From: Sinotaia quadrata
Taxonomy: Eukaryota; Mollusca; Gastropoda; Architaenioglossa; Viviparidae
DNA: 64,000 bases
Direction of reading: 5' to 3'
NCBI GenBank assembly: GCA_028829895.1
Contig: CM054180.1
Span: 101,530,635 to 101,594,634, forward strand
Part shown: one piece after another, positions 21,489-31,814 of the stretch
Position numbering within the stretch: the stretch's first letter is position 1
Layout of the letters: each line of letters starts with the position of its first letter
The notes under the pieces: generated by a model
Database searches by the model: none
Seen by the model: only the letters and a program-made list of their open reading frames with translations
Told to the model about the DNA's origin: nothing
Translations under genes and position numbers: made by a program

Positions 21489-22868
21489 ATGAGAAGTTAT
21501 TTATTTTATATGGCATCAAGAGATTGTTTGCATCCAGCTGATTCATTCTGCTACGTGTGCGGACAATTCATAAAGACAAGAGCGAAAAAGTATTCAATGG
21601 AAGCAAGTCGTATAATGTGCGAGGCCTACAAGGCATACTTCGGCGTGCCGGTCGGGGACCAAGACAAATCTTGGGCACCGCATTTCACATGCGAATATTG
21701 CAAGAAAACACCTGAAGGTAAACTGAACAGTTGCTTCTCGCTTAGATGTGTTTTAATTTATTTTCATAAAATTTCAAGCTTTAGATCAAGTTCATTTCAA
21801 AGAGTTGTAATTTACAAAGTTTTGTCATAAGTCGTGTACTGTAGGCAAATACGTTCCATCTTGAAATTGTTCCATATTTTGAAATTTCCTGTCCTCAAAT
21901 TATTATAATTCTTATGTATTATTATGTGCTATGTTACAGGTTGGTACAGAGGAGAGAAGCGAGCCATGAAGTTTTCTATCCCGCGAATTTGGCGAGAGCC
22001 GACGGACCACTCAAGCAACTGCTACTTCTGCATGGTAAACCCAAAAATTCGTCGCACCGGCAAAAATGCCCCTCAGATCGTTTATCTGGACATACCTTCT
22101 TCCATTGCCCCAGTACCACACAGCCCCGATCTGCCTGTTCCGACTCCTCCTAGGCGGCATCGGCCATCTTCAGGAGACAGCAGCAAGTCAGATAGCGAGG
22201 CAGATACTGGAGATATGGACTACGATTCTGCAGATGAAGTTGGGGATAGAAAGCCGTACTTCCCTAACCAGAAAGACGTGAACGATTTAATTAGGGACCT
22301 CGGGCTTACGAAATCGAATGCTGAGCTTCTGATATCCAGGCTCAAACAGTGGAACTTGGTTGATGATAGCGTACAAGTCACAGATCAGAGGAAGCGGCAT
22401 CAAAGATTCTCCAACTTCTTCAGTCAGCGTGATGGGCTGTGCTTCTGCAACGATGTTGCCGGTCTATTCCAGGCTATAGGTATTGCATGTAATCCTATTG
22501 AATGGCGGCTATTCATAGACAGTTCATCCCGGAGCAGTTTCGTTGCAGTTGTTCAGGGCTTCCTAGGTAATCACAAAGCTGAAAACTATGTGGAGTTGGT
22601 GCAGACTCTCATAAAGAATTACGCCACAATGGGATGCAGAATGTCTCTGAAAGTTCATATCCTTGATTCGCATCTCGACAAATTCAAGGAGAACATGGGC
22701 GCTTACTCGGAGGAGCAAGGCGAGCGCTTTCATCAAGATATATTGAACTTTGAGCGTCGTTACCAAGGACAGTATAACGAAAACATGATGGGGGACTACA
22801 TTTGGGGGCTACTTCGAGAGAGTGATTCACAGTACAATCGTAAATCTAGAAAATCTACACATTTCTGA
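21489..22868 (+). CDS. Two-exon CxxC-zinc protein of a repetitive invertebrate gene family, internally shortened
   Basis: Exon 1 is 21489-21717 and exon 2 is 21940-22868, with a 222-bp phase-1 GT/AG intron. They join into about 385 codons; the ATG at 21510 (MASRDCLHP) is the more family-like start, giving 378. CxxC pairs at residues 21/24, 68/71 and 104/107 suggest zinc binding at the N-terminus. An acidic, serine-rich stretch spans about 140-175, then come WRLFIDSSSRSS and, immediately, GFLGNHKAENYVELV. The C-terminus has SLKVHILDSHLDKF, GERFHQDILNFERRYQG and a basic RKSRKSTHF end. I recall this family as numerous, uncharacterised proteins in arthropods and other invertebrates, whose full-length members are about 200 residues longer between the last two blocks; that comparison is from memory. 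Function is unknown and copy number suggests a mobile or element-derived gene. GC content is visibly higher than around it. Confidence 0.8.
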
Positions 22869-23109
22869 ACCTTGTTGAGTGGTTTCCAACTGTTTGTCTA
22901 TTCCTTGTGCAAATTTTGTTTTTACCTGATCATAATGACGAAAATGAAAAAAAAATCGTTCTATTTTCACAAAAAAATGAGTTTTCTTCGTGCTGTTGTC
23001 GTGTAAGCAAAGTTTGTGCTTAATGAAGTCATTTTTTCACGTACTTTAGACATAAGCAATTGAAATATAACACTTAGAAGCCAGGAACAAAAATTGTGTT
23101 ACATAGTGT

Positions 23110-24180
23110 TATTTTAATTGATTAATCATTCATAACTAATTACAAGTGATGAGAATTTTAATGTGTGTTTTTAATAATTCTCCAGCAGACATCACTTGTC
23201 TCTCTCACTTGGCGAATATGCAGGTACTGTAAACGTTTTCTCTTCCACAACATTAAAGACAAACATTTACTGTCACACAATATTCCGTAGGTGGAAAACT
23301 TCTTACTAAAGAAGAGGACAAATACGTCTTTAATCTATATTTAATGAGCCCCCCAATCTACCCACTTTCTTCTCCAACATAAGTTTATCAATATGTGTAA
23401 GAAGGTCTATAAATTAATCAAATCAACAATCAAATATACATATAAGAAATCAGTGAAAAAGATTAATTGACATCAATATTTCCATGAAAGTGCTTTCTAA
23501 TAATTTTTGTACTACACAGCCATAGCCTAAAATACAATTCAATACAAATCACAGGATAGTTCTTAGAGAATAGAAATTAAGTTATTAGAGATGAGCAATA
23601 ATAGGTTGTTTTTTTTACATAACCTGTTATAGTTTAATGAACCATTTCACTAGAACAATGACAAGTGTTAGCACATTACATATAAGCATCATAGTTCAAA
23701 CATTTGTAGAAACAATAGTCTACTCACATAATACATCTGTATGTAAAAACACAAGTATAACAAATCAATAACAAAAATGCATGAAATATTTCCAAGTCCA
23801 TTCCCTCTCAACCAGTCAACTCACCTCAAGTTAACAGCCACCTTTGAAGACCGGATTTCTTTCCACTCCAAATTCAAGTGATCAGGCCATAGAATTCTCT
23901 AAAGCAGGTAAACTTTTTAAATCTCAGCCCATTGGCTGGTCTCGTTCTAGTAAATCATAACCACTGAATAATAAAACTATTCACCCAGTTGGAATTAGTT
24001 TGCATTACATCAGCAATTTCTAGCATATTCTCAACTTGAGTTTTTACTCCAACTCAGACACTTACAAAAATATTATCATAAGGAGTGCCCAAGTTCGGGT
24101 TACTCTGACAATTTAACAATTTAAAAATTAAATTTAAAAATAGGGATAGGCAAATTTATTCCGCCATAGTGTGTTTGTAT
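23110..24180 (+). repeat. Dispersed non-coding repeat, copy 1 (about 1.1 kb)
   Basis: Landmarks include TGATGAGAATTTTAATGTG, TCTCTCTCACTTGGCGAATA, TTTAATCTATATTTAATGAG and, near the end, AAGGAGTGCCCAAG and GGATAGGCAAATTTATTC. The same blocks in the same order occur at 62200-63815, and in reverse complement at 51400-51770 and 52680-53060. It has no ORF and looks like an LTR or nonautonomous element shared across the locus. Confidence 0.75.
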
Positions 24181-25796
24181 TATTTTAGTTAAAGTGGATT
24201 ATGTCATTTTATTTTGTTGTTAACTAATATTACACATCCTTTTTATTAATCCAAAATTTGTGATGAACCACCTCCCAACCCACCACCACCAAATTAAAAC
24301 ATTGAAATAATTTTTTAAAAGGGTAAAAATAATGACCTGATTGGAAGAAATTGTTGTGTATGGTTCGGTTCATTAATATTATAAAATATCCAGACACCTG
24401 TCATGGGCAAATGAGTAGCAGTGGGGTTGTCCTGTCCCTATGAAGTTATATTTAGCCCAATGTAACATTCACTTAAATGCGTATTAAGAAAAGCTAGTAC
24501 CAGGATTATATACAAACACACATGAAGGCATGAATAAATACAATAATTTACGCTAAGACAGTAGAATTGTCTTCCTTTCAATTTCAGATTAGAGTGTTAG
24601 AAACTACTCTCCAAATTATATATATCTTTACTATTCAGCTAAGTTAAACTTACTAATAGTATGTTGTATAAACTGATTTATTTAATTAAAATGTATTTAT
24701 GAAGTCGTTTTATTAGTCAGTATTTCAATACCTTCTGATTGATTTGCTTTATACATGAATCATTTCTATTATTAATTACTTTTTTTTCTCTAATATAATA
24801 ATTTGTAACGTATCTTAAGTGAAATGAATGTGGTTCTCTATTTCAAGTGCAAACGCATTTTTTCTTTATTGGAAAATAACATTAGAACTGCAGTTCATAA
24901 CAATCTCTGAATGTGCGTTTTCCTCCTTAGAAACATCTGAAAATATAAATTTATGTCACTGTTACATCTGGGGTTAATTTAACTATTCTGTCTCAGCATT
25001 AGAGCTATTAATTATGAATTTGATTGAGTTGACTTTAATGCTGATAACAGCCACACTTCCTAATTTACTTTTTCAGTCTCTAATTCAATCCTACTGCTTG
25101 TGTTATAGGACAGTTAAATATCTGATATAGCGACAAGTAGATACAAGTAGATTAGTTAACGTTATGGGATAGTTAAATATCTAATATAGCGACAAGTAGA
25201 TTAGTTGACGTGCCCTGGAATTGTAACGTTATTTTTTACTTTTTAATTAATGAAAATTATTCACATCTTCTGCGGTTCGACGCCCCCCCCCCCCCCGCCA
25301 GTTCCCATTTAATGGTTGTTCCAAAAATTAATTAAAATGTGGGTTACGGCAACAGTAAAAGATTTAATAGTAATACATAATACAGAAGAAAAATTGATTT
25401 CATATACAACATGCAAATGAGATCTTCCTAACAGATGTCCCATTGTGTAAAGTTATTAGCCAGATTGTTGATGGTGAGTGGTTTTGAAGATGACTTGTGT
25501 ATAGAACTATAGATGAACAGTCCCACTGTCTGTGTTGTTCACATGAAGCTCCTTCATTGGTATGTGCCCCCCCCCCCCTTTGGATCACATGGTGGGGTCC
25601 AGGTCAACCAGCAGTAGGAAGAAAGAATCACAGTAGGAATATAGAGAAGACACAAAAAGAGGCTAGCTGTAATAATTTCATAACATTCCTTTTGTAGCTG
25701 GTGAGAGTTACCATTTTAACATTAAGGTAATTGTGGCAACAGGAAATGGACATCTCTTTACAATTTATCACATCATCAAAACGTTAGCTACAAGTG
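24181..25796. other. Non-coding sequence, no gene seen
   Basis: AT-rich. A C-run at about 25284-25296 and another at about 25567-25578 are the only distinctive features, along with a repeated AGTTAAATATCTGATATAGC segment at 25110-25200. Short ORFs near 25.4-25.7 kb have no recognisable content. Confidence 0.45.
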
Positions 25797-26570
25797 TCAC
25801 GGGGGTGGGAGGGGGTAATCAGAAAATTTATTTTTGTTCCTGTGAATTGTCTCCCCCTTGCCCATACGTGACCCAACGGGGACGCTATCACGCTCTCAGA
25901 GAGTTCATCTGCGGGTTAGGGTGAAAGGTTAATTAGATGTGCTGACAGCAAGTTTGTTCCCAATTGCCATCAGGGCTTTTGGCTTATTTTGTGTACATTT
26001 TTTCAATGTATTAATGAGCGAGTGGTACTATGTTCATGCTTTATCAGAGTGTTAGAGAGCGTGAGTGCTTACTTTGTAATTTTACTTTTATAATTAAAGT
26101 CACATGTATGTCTTTTTATGTTAAGGTTGGATAGTTATTTTAACAATAGATAGAAGTTGTAGCTAGTCAGTTTTAGTCCTTACATATAAATTTAGTTAGG
26201 AACTATTTTCTTAGTCAATGCACCCCTAGAATGAATGCACCAAAACCGAGAACAATAGCCTAAGCAGTCATGACTAATGAGTTTTTTTTCTCTGGGAGGG
26301 AGAGAATATAAAAGGATTCACCCGGCCATTTTGAATCAGTGTGTGTGTGTACATTCTAAGGTTATCTTCCTCGTCTTCTTTATAAGAATAATCAACTTCT
26401 TCCTCAGAATCAACATTTTCTTGCTTTTATTCCCTTCTTGCCCTGACAAGGTCATGGGAGTGGTGTTGGCTGAGGCTCTTGTAATTCGCATTTCCATGGC
26501 TGTTTTTCCCGGTAATCCGAAGGATAGAAAGCTGGGTGCGTCTTGACTCACTGGAGACGAAAGGCGAAGT
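25797..26570 (+). repeat. Possible LTR-like repeat beginning TGTCACGG
   Basis: Starts TGTCACGGGGGTGGGAGG and resembles, loosely, the start of the sequence at 53912 (TGTCACGGTTGGGGTGGGG, then TAATCA(A)GAAAA). It contains AGAATATAAAAGGATTC near 26305, a plausible TATA box. The right end and target-site duplication are not determined. The ORF at 26277-26546 has no recognisable homology. Confidence 0.35.
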
Positions 26571-26819
26571 CAATAACAGAGAGCTATGACTTGTAGAAGG
26601 AAATAAGTGACCTTGATCATCTGAGTAGTAGTAGTAGTTCTTCCGTTAACTTCTGCTCCACAGGAATTGCGTGAAAACTTTTCTTCCTTTGGTTTTCGTT
26701 TGATTCCTGTGGAGCCTTCCTTCCTTCTCTTGCACTTGGGGAGGGTAGTTAGAGGGGTGTGCTGCTGCTGTTTGCTGTTTTGGTTTTTCGAGTTTGCATC
26801 CTGCAGCGACTGTTTTAGG

Positions 26820-27420
26820 TTCTCTTTTTCTCCCCTCCCCCCCCCCTTTTTTTTTTCTTCTTTCTATTTTGTAACTATTTTGTTGTTATCCATGAATATT
26901 CATTTAAATGTTAATATAAGTGCATATCCATTACTAATTTTACAATTCTCTTTCGTTGCCCTTTGTTTCATTCTTTCTTTCGTTCACTCATTCTTTAGTT
27001 TATTCTTCTTTTCATTTACTCATTCTTTAGTTTATTCTTCCTTTCGTTTACTCATTCTTTATTTTATTATTCCTTTCGTTCACTCATTCTTTATTTTATT
27101 CTTTCTTTCGTTCGTTCCTTTCATCCTTTGTTCCTTCACTTGTTCTTTTTCCTTTTCATTCGTTCGTCTTTTGCTAATTAATTTATCCGTTCTTTTCTTT
27201 GCTACTTCGTTTGTTCATTATTTCATTCGCTACTTCTTTCTTAACTGTATTTTATTTGTTCGTATATTTCTTCCTTTTTTCTTTGACTTTGTTCGTTCTG
27301 TCTTTTCTTCCCCATCCCTTCACTGCTTCCATTATCTCTTCTCTCTTTTTCAGTGTCTTAATTTTAAATCCTTCTTTTTTCATCTTCAGTGTCTTTTATT
27401 AATCTGTCTTTCTTTGTAAG
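26820..27420 (+). repeat. 600-base pyrimidine-rich, tandemly repeated tract
   Basis: The + strand is dominated by T and C, with repeats such as TTCGTTCACTCATTCTTTAG, TTTATTCTTCCTTTCG. The 250-codon ORF across it is a product of this composition (almost no purine-starting stop codons), translating to Phe/Ser/Leu-rich nonsense, and is not annotated as a gene. Confidence 0.85.
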
Positions 27421-28556
27421 GAATAGATGGGCTTGGTTTTGCCGCTAGGGGTGATCTCGAAACGCATTCGCGCGCGCACGCCTGCATACTCATACAAACT
27501 CATTTACACTTAACATACACATATATGCACATAATATAAGAACGGATATAATGTAAATATTTTCACATTATTTCAAACACAACAAAAAACACTTTTTTTT
27601 TTTATCCTGAGACAGACAGATGGAGTTTGCTAGAAAGTCAGACGTATGAATGGATCAGGGTGAACTGAGATGCATTCCATTTATCTCTCTTCTAGTTCTA
27701 TTAATTTATCATGTTATCCATCAATATATTTTTTTTATCTGTCTCAGCACAGTGCTATTTTTCTTCTTGGAAAGTAAGATAAGATAGTGTTATTGGTGCA
27801 TGTGTCTGTTTCATGTATGTGTGCGTGCGCACATTTCTAGATCAGCCATATCCACCATATCAAAAATTTCAATTTTCAAATTTTAGGAATAAACAAAGAA
27901 AATATTTAAAAATTACCCGATCTACAACCCAGTTTACCCAATATAATATGCAACTGCTGCTAAATGTATTGATTAAGAAAACAACAACAAAAAGTTTATC
28001 ACCCAAACCGCCAAGAAATTTAGCTAAGTAAATAAACCAATAAGTTTTTACCAGCTGAAAGTTCAGCTTGAATTATAACATAAACTGACAGTGAAATAAT
28101 GTAATACTTAGAATAAAATATTTAGCAAGTAATTGATATATTTTAGATTTGACAAGCAACTGCTTGGTTAAATCGAACTTGAAATGCGGCCCCAAACCGC
28201 AGCAGTTTACCACTCATCTCTAGATTGCAAATAATGATGGTTTACATTAATTTCTTTCGCGGTACAGGTTAGCGATCAGTAAATAAGATTTCGATATTCG
28301 AATAGTTATTGCAACTTAAACATGAACACCGTCTGATATTTTGTAGCTCATTTGGGGCAACCATTTGAAGTGGATGGAGTTCCAGAGTGGTAGAACCCGG
28401 GTCACAAACTGACGCACGACGATGATGGACGGCAGTCATGACAACATATTTGACAACGCCTGGTAGTTGTTACATAGTCTTTATTTGCATGTAGATAGAC
28501 ACCCTCAGAGACTCTCACTCAAATGTAGTAGTACCGCTAACAGTGACTCTCATTCA
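27421..28556. other. Non-coding sequence, no gene seen
   Basis: AT-rich, with a short GCGCGCGC-like stretch near 27470 and T-runs. No exon or repeat identified. Confidence 0.4.
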
Positions 28557-30642
28557 TTGTCTTGAATGTGGGGAACGCTTCCGGCTTCCGCCGCTTTCGC
28601 GTTTGGAGAGGGGGGGAGAGGGAGTACTCTCATTCAAACCACACACGCTCTTTATATTCTATGGGAGCGGCCTTCCCTGAAGCCCAGGGTTCCAGAAAAC
28701 GGAAATCTGGTGTGGAAAGGCTTCTAAAAATAACTTTTGTGTTTCTTTACTTGCTTTCAGCTATCAATTATAGCTATATGCCTAAAAAGTACATAATAAT
28801 TCAAACATACAATGACACTACTATAATTATACTTTAATATACAAATCTTTTCATATATATAATCTGAAGAATTAAACCTTTAATAAAATAAAATCTGTTT
28901 TGGCGGGCTTCAGGAAAAGCATTCACACACACATAAATTGCAAAATACACAAATACAATAACATTATTCATCATATAAAAATACATCAATTAAAAATGTA
29001 AACTATCTACTTTCTAAATATATAAATATGAACTTCACTTACTAATTACCTAAAACAGTAGGCCTATATAACAATAAAAGCACGCACCCTAACAGAGCTA
29101 GCGCCAATATAGCGCGCGCTTTGAAACAAAGGGAGTGGTCCTGACCCATTTTACAAAGACAGCCATGGTCCTACTTGTAAAAGAAAAGGAAGCGTGGGAT
29201 GCGGCTGTACACATACACACACGATGATGACACACAAAAGTACCCAAACTAACAGGGGCTACACATTGATAATACAGCAAACTACGAGATACATCTCCAC
29301 TTCTGCTAGATTGCTCTTGTCCTGTCATCAAAATTCAGTCAACTGGATTCAGACAGCCACCCTGCACATGCGTATCATAACATCATAACACTTCCCCCTA
29401 CCCAAGCACCAATCTTTACTTTCAATATTTTTTGTTTATTTTTCTTTATTTCACGTCTGTACCCCTCATAAGTTTACTGAGCATAGAGTACTTTAAAATA
29501 CATCAACATTGGAGCCATTCGAGAAGGAATACAAGAACAGCGGAAAACGAAACGCAAACAGCATCAGTCGACACGTGCGATAATGAAACAAATAGGCCTA
29601 CACACATAGTCTGGAAAATTCCGCCAAAGACCAAAATTAACTCCACACAGACTATGAAGGAGAAGGAAAAAGATAAGGGCAAAACGGCATTTTCTCAGAC
29701 ACCAGTATCAATGACAGAAGAAAAGAAAACGCAAACCCGAAGGACCACAACTGAGGGAAAAAAAATACAAACAGAGGCAAAGAAGGGGAAAAAAAATACA
29801 TCTTAAAGCCGCAAATACTCAGACAAATAACACTGAGACGAATGAAAAAGAAATCCAAACAAACGTAAGAACGAAAGAACATCAACAACCGAATGAATTT
29901 GATACCATACTGGACCAGGTTTCAAGGGAACTCGAGGCCGTACCCCTCTCACCTATACCAGCGACGCCGCCTAGACCACCAACAACGGCGACAACGACAA
30001 CAACAACACCAGAATGCCAGCCCACACCACCACCAACAACACCAGAACAGGGCGAAAAGAAAAAAAGACGGCGCCCGCCACCACATATTCGGAGGCAACA
30101 ACAACAACCGCAACAACATCGCGGACAGCAGCAACAACAACAACAACACTGTCTGTACCAGGAACAACAGTACCCCTCTTGGAGTTATTTTAACCATCCA
30201 ATGGCCGATTTAATCCAATTGCTACTCGACCATCTGTACTGGCCGCCAGCGCCCACCTTCAAGCATCCCAACGGACACCGGGGACAGCCACGACAACAAC
30301 AACAACAACAACGACGACGTCACCAGTGAGGAGGTCGGGAAGTCGAACAACCCGGGCACATGTACACACTGGGTGTAGATCTGGTGTGTTACTAGCCTGG
30401 GCTCTTTCGCGCTTGGAGAGGGGGGAGAAGGAGGGGGGGTGCCTTTCTGCTGCTGCGTGTGCCCGTTGAAAAAACATGTCTGGCCGGCAAAGGCGGACTC
30501 CAAACCCGGTGATCCGTGGGTTGAAGTCGATGTTATTGTTGTTCCTGACGGTGGCGTTGATGTTGTTGCCGTTTCTGGTGTTATGGTGAGTGGGGTGTCT
30601 TACAGCGGTGGAAGCCGGAAGCGTTCCCCACATTCAAGACAA
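28557..30642. mobile_element. 2.1-kb segment bounded by 33-bp perfect inverted repeats
   Basis: 28557-28589 (starting TTGTCTTGAATGTGGGG) is the exact reverse complement of 30610-30642 (ending CCCCACATTCAAGACAA). Similarity continues inward with a few mismatches to about 42 bases. A motif CTTTCGCG(T/C)TTGGAGAGG also appears near both ends, but in direct orientation (28595 and 30405). This looks like a DNA-transposon-type element or an inverted duplication. No target-site duplication was recognised next to the inverted repeats. It contains the low-complexity ORF at 29.5-30.3 kb. Confidence 0.6.
29498..30330 (+). pseudogene. Low-complexity ORF with repeated QT motifs, split by an A8 frameshift
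   Basis: The first part (open to a TAA near 29804-29806) has a recurring (T/I)QT motif: NETQTASVD, NSTQTMKEK, KKTQTRRTT, KKIQTEAK. The same motif continues in another frame after the run GGGGAAAAAAAATAC at about 29787, as NTQTNNTET and KEIQTNVRT. That frame then stays open through a Pro/Thr-rich part (PATPPRPPTTATTT), a basic KKKRRRPPPH and poly-Gln to a TGA near 30328. Continuity of the motif across frames implies one former ORF broken by a length change in the A-run, or programmed slippage. The composition resembles ORF1 of some non-LTR retroelements and the relic near 11.2 kb. It is not otherwise recognised. Confidence 0.5.
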
Positions 30643-31652
30643 GCAAGTACTTTAAAATATTTTTTGTACTGAAATAGTCCGTGCAATTCATATCTAAACG
30701 ACTTTATTTGGGTTTAATAATTTCTTTATATTTTAAAATGTATTCGTAATGCTTCTTTGAGTTATGATTTTAACACAAATGTAATAGTGTTCATATTTTC
30801 GATGCATTTAAGTCACAACTATATGAATCTAATTACACCGAAGATTTGTTTTGCTCAAGGGGAACCACTCTAGTTTCATCGTATCGATACGACTATATAT
30901 GGTGAATTCTGGACACACTTGCTGTGCGTGTTTTGTAGGCTTTTTAATGTATAAATTATTTTTATCGTTTTATTTTGAAGTGCAGTGACTCCGTGACAAA
31001 ATAAAAATGATTTGAAATCTTCTTTTTTTTTTTTAAAGTAGAAACTTGTCTTATCTAAATCATGTGACCCGGAATAGCCGAATCGATTTAAATTATAGCT
31101 CAAAATAAATACAGGTTGTATGGTTGTATGGGAAAAAAAATAAAACGCATTAATATTTTTTGAATAGGTCAGTGTAGATTTTTTCTTTTGTTTATTTAAT
31201 ACCATCAGATTGTGTGTTCTTGATAGAAGAGAGCGATTTCATTTACTAAAACTTAGTGTTTCAGTAATTTGTTTCTTTTTTTTTTTTAATTTTGTAATAC
31301 ACGTTTGTTTGTGGGCGCACAGCTACAAAAACTAGGTATGCTAACTATAAGTACTATCATTTCTTAGCATTTACTTTCACTTAATGGAAAGTATTTTATT
31401 TTTGCAACTTTATTTTGAATTTTTGTTGACCTATTCGGGCTATTCACTCATTTAACTGACTGATAAGTTAATATACATATATTAAAATGTCCTTACTTAG
31501 ACTATTTAATTATCAAGTAGAAAATTATGGTTATGAAAAAAGAACTGTGTACTTGATAGAGTGGGAAGTGTTTTATTTGATTCAGCATATTAGAACATTT
31601 TGTCTGCTTTAATTTGAATGTTTTCTTCACATTGCATTATTTGTTCCTACAG
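30643..31652. other. Non-coding sequence upstream of the ligase exon, no gene seen
   Basis: AT-rich with T-runs at about 31020 and 31270. One or more 5' exons of the downstream ligase gene may lie here or further left, because exon 31653-31814 stays open to its acceptor, but none could be identified. Confidence 0.4.
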
Positions 31653-31814
31653 TACCAAAGACTAAGACTCGAGTAATGGGGTCTGAACTTACTGATCTTG
31701 ATATTGAGGCACTGAAGAGTTCTTTGAATACAAGGCACCTCTGTCGAGAGGTTGTCTACATGCAAGAAACAGGTTCTACCATGGATGATGCGCGAAGACT
31801 GGCAATTGAACAAA
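31653..31814 (+). CDS. HLCS: Ligase exon 1 (of those found): start and first biotin-site motif
   Basis: Acceptor TTGTTCCTACAG, donor A|GTAAAC, 162 bases, phase 1 to phase 1. The frame is open from the acceptor (PKTKTRV) into MGSELTDLDIEALKSS. It could therefore either contain the start codon (31676) or continue from an upstream exon. It encodes VVYMQETGSTMDDARRLAIE, the start of the BirA/LplA fold. Confidence 0.8.

Noticed and set aside
26667..27419. 250-codon ORF, Phe/Ser/Leu-rich, membrane-protein-like
   Set aside because: It lies in a pyrimidine-only tandem tract that rarely forms stop codons; two frames are open at once and no family is recognisable.
29949..30633. Minus-strand ORFs of 82-124 codons over the poly-Gln region
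   Set aside because: They are shadows of CAA/CAG-type repeats (Leu-, Trp- and Cys-rich) opposite the better-supported + strand ORF.
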